In this document: one piece after another, positions 63,101 to 64,000 of the stretch
Numbering within the stretch: position 1 is the stretch's first letter
How the letters are laid out: every line of letters starts with the position of its first letter
Assembly (NCBI GenBank): GCA_008931825.1
Contig: QXVZ01025851.1
Location: 1 to 64,000, forward strand
Direction of reading: 5' to 3'
From: Phallusia fumigata
Taxonomy: Eukaryota; Chordata; Ascidiacea; Phlebobranchia; Ascidiidae
Length of the DNA: 64,000 nt
Program-made: the position numbers and the translations under genes
The notes under the pieces: model-generated
What the model saw: only the letters and a program-made list of their open reading frames with translations
What the model was told of the DNA's origin: nothing
Database searches by the model: none

Positions 63101-63956
63101 TGAATAACAATTGGTTTAAGAAACTCCGGTAAGTATGATTTCTATGTTTTCCAAGGTGTGGATGGAGGGGGTTTCCCAAGCGTTTTATATTTACGGAATT
63201 GGTTTTCTGGGATTGACCGCTTTTGGAAGTTACAACAAAAAGAAACAAGATTTTTTTAAGTTAGTTAGTCGGGTTTTCGAATCTTAATAATAAATGATTT
63301 AAGTCCTTTTTTGTCATGCAGACAATCAGTGTTTATTATACCTTGTGGGATTGTGACGTCAATAGTGATGGGTTTTGTGACGTTTAGTATATTGGGAAAC
63401 CTGGCACACGTGAACAATGTGGAAATTATGTCTGTCGTCGACTCAGGTTTGCTCGCGTTAATAGAAAAAGAGGCCAAATTATTGTAAATGTGATTTCTTC
63501 ACTGCTCTGAAAAAATGTATCACCACGTTTTATGATAAAATAGGGCTTTTAAGCACGCCTGTAATATTTTTTTGCCCACACTTGCGTTGCATTACTGGGC
63601 GTTTATACCTCTAAATACATGTTCGAATACATACAGCAAGTTTATGTTTAATGGTCATTCGTTTTTAGGCTTCCGAAACTTTTTCCTTTCATCTGTAACT
63701 TTCTTTCTCGGTTGCAAAGGATAAGAATTGCTCTACCATTAAAAATATACTGTTTTTTTACAATAACGTGACTGTTCTCCCTACCTAATAGCTTAAAAAT
63801 CACAAGAATCTGTGCAGTGTAATGAAAGATAAATGATTTGCAGGTCCAGGTCTCGTGTTTCAAGTGATTCCATCAGCTCTGGCACTTCTACCTGTTCCAC
63901 AACTATGGTCTGCTCTCTTCTTTCTCATGCTTTACTTTGTTGCTATTGATTCGGCG
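60150..63956 (+). CDS. SLC6-family transporter, N-terminal part, continues beyond the window
   Basis: Exons: 60150-60187, 60890-60996, 61246-61376, 61474-61600, 61808-61943, 62616-62751, 62900-63034, 63156-63259, 63322-63446, 63844-63956; 384 residues reaching TM8, with a donor GTAAGA at 63957, so the gene continues to the right. Hallmarks of sodium/chloride-coupled neurotransmitter and amino-acid transporters: TM1 WRFPYLCYRNGGGAFLIPY, TM2 FYTFEIGLGQF, the EL2 cysteine pair in CDNSWNTNSC with N-glycosylation sites NLT and NAT, FGSYN after TM6, FSILG in TM7 and AIDSA in TM8. The protein should sit in the plasma membrane. Three side chains that normally bind Na+ at site 1 differ: M35 (normally Asn in GLGN), I282 (Ser/Thr in TM6) and G314 (Asn in TM7). 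The TM8 Asp-Ser of site 2 is kept. Sequence is nearest in style to the GABA/taurine/creatine branch, but the substrate cannot be named. Confidence 0.9.
60594..60770 (-). mobile_element. tRNA-derived SINE copy in the first SLC6 intron
   Basis: Blocks GTTAGAGCAATGCCGTTTAT, TTGCTCAGGCAATCACAAGTG, TAAAACCCGCAACCTTGCGAG and GATAGTCACTCAGCCATC match the SINE family in reverse orientation. Confidence 0.66.
62080..62518 (+). mobile_element. tRNA-derived SINE copy expanded by an internal minisatellite
   Basis: Starts with CAGCACAGTTGCCTTGTGTT and GCAAGGTTGTTAGTTCTAATC (B box), continues AACTTAAGCGGCTTTGCCC, and after the minisatellite resumes with GAAATGAGGCAGGTAGCTCG and ends near AATAAAGAAACCC. The A-box part is missing. 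It lies in the intron between exons 5 and 6 of the SLC6 gene. Confidence 0.75.
62176..62392. repeat. Minisatellite, seven copies of a 31-32 bp unit
   Basis: Seven near-identical units begin with CAAAACTCGAAGGGTTGACC and end in an A run followed by CAG or CCAG. Differences are confined to the C and A run lengths. The unit corresponds to the GAGTTGACCC segment of other SINE copies, so it grew inside the SINE. High identity suggests recent expansion and likely length polymorphism. The open frames on its minus strand are by-products of the repeat. Confidence 0.88.
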
Positions 63957-64000
63957 GTAAGACAGATTGAAACGAAATACCACATTGTACAACATTCCGC

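Noticed and set aside
1-64000. CRISPR arrays, bacterial operons, rRNA or intact tRNA genes
   Set aside because: None seen. The tRNA-like boxes found belong to SINEs, and the gene structure is plainly eukaryotic.

Overview
The window looks like nuclear DNA from a tunicate of the Ciona type. It is AT-rich, its genes have many short exons with canonical GT-AG introns, it carries many short MITEs and tRNA-derived SINEs, and its best-recognised genes are chordate families. One gene pair combines an astacin domain with thrombospondin type-1 (TSP1) repeats. From memory, proteins with this combination (called Tast) have been reported from Ciona sperm. The species assignment is an inference. All exon models below were built by hand by joining splice sites in phase; every multi-exon model stays in frame from start to end.

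Layout. 825-1639 (+) is a small four-exon calponin-homology gene. 1640-10569 has no gene I can defend and holds tandem, dispersed and low-complexity repeats, plus an assembly gap (the single n at 3740) flanked by an exact 74-bp duplication. 10570-24314 (-) is a ten-exon GLUT/SLC2-fold transporter of 517 residues that lacks most glucose-contact residues. 24315-27806 shows nothing I recognise. 27807-40325 (-) and 40798-52669 (-) are two head-to-tail paralogues, 24 and 21 exons, 1087 and 961 residues. Each has a short cytosolic tail, one membrane segment, an antistasin-like cysteine segment, an astacin domain, nine or seven TSP1 repeats and a C-terminal FG-GAP/VCBS-like region. In both, the astacin HExxH reads HQxxH and the Met-turn tyrosine is gone, so both look like pseudoproteases that keep the zinc histidines. 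53205-56868 (+) is an 11-exon PRDM9-type gene (KRAB-like, SSXRD-like, zinc knuckle, PR/SET, six C2H2 fingers), transcribed divergently from the second astacin gene across about 535 bp. 60150-63956 (+) is the first part of an SLC6 transporter that runs off the window and lacks the conserved Na1-site side chains.

Mobile DNA sits mostly in introns of the astacin genes: three hAT-like MITEs with perfect 8-bp target duplications, two PIF/Harbinger-like MITEs with TTA duplications, and at least eight copies of one tRNA-derived SINE family. One SINE copy contains a seven-copy minisatellite. A hairpin near 58.2 kb resembles a degenerate hammerhead-ribozyme motif. The palindrome TGACGTCA occurs 13 times, far above expectation.

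How the genes may fit together (inference): the astacin pair and the PRDM9-type gene are all plausible germline genes, and the shared upstream region between one astacin gene and PRDM9 could co-regulate them. The transporters and the calponin gene show no functional link to these.
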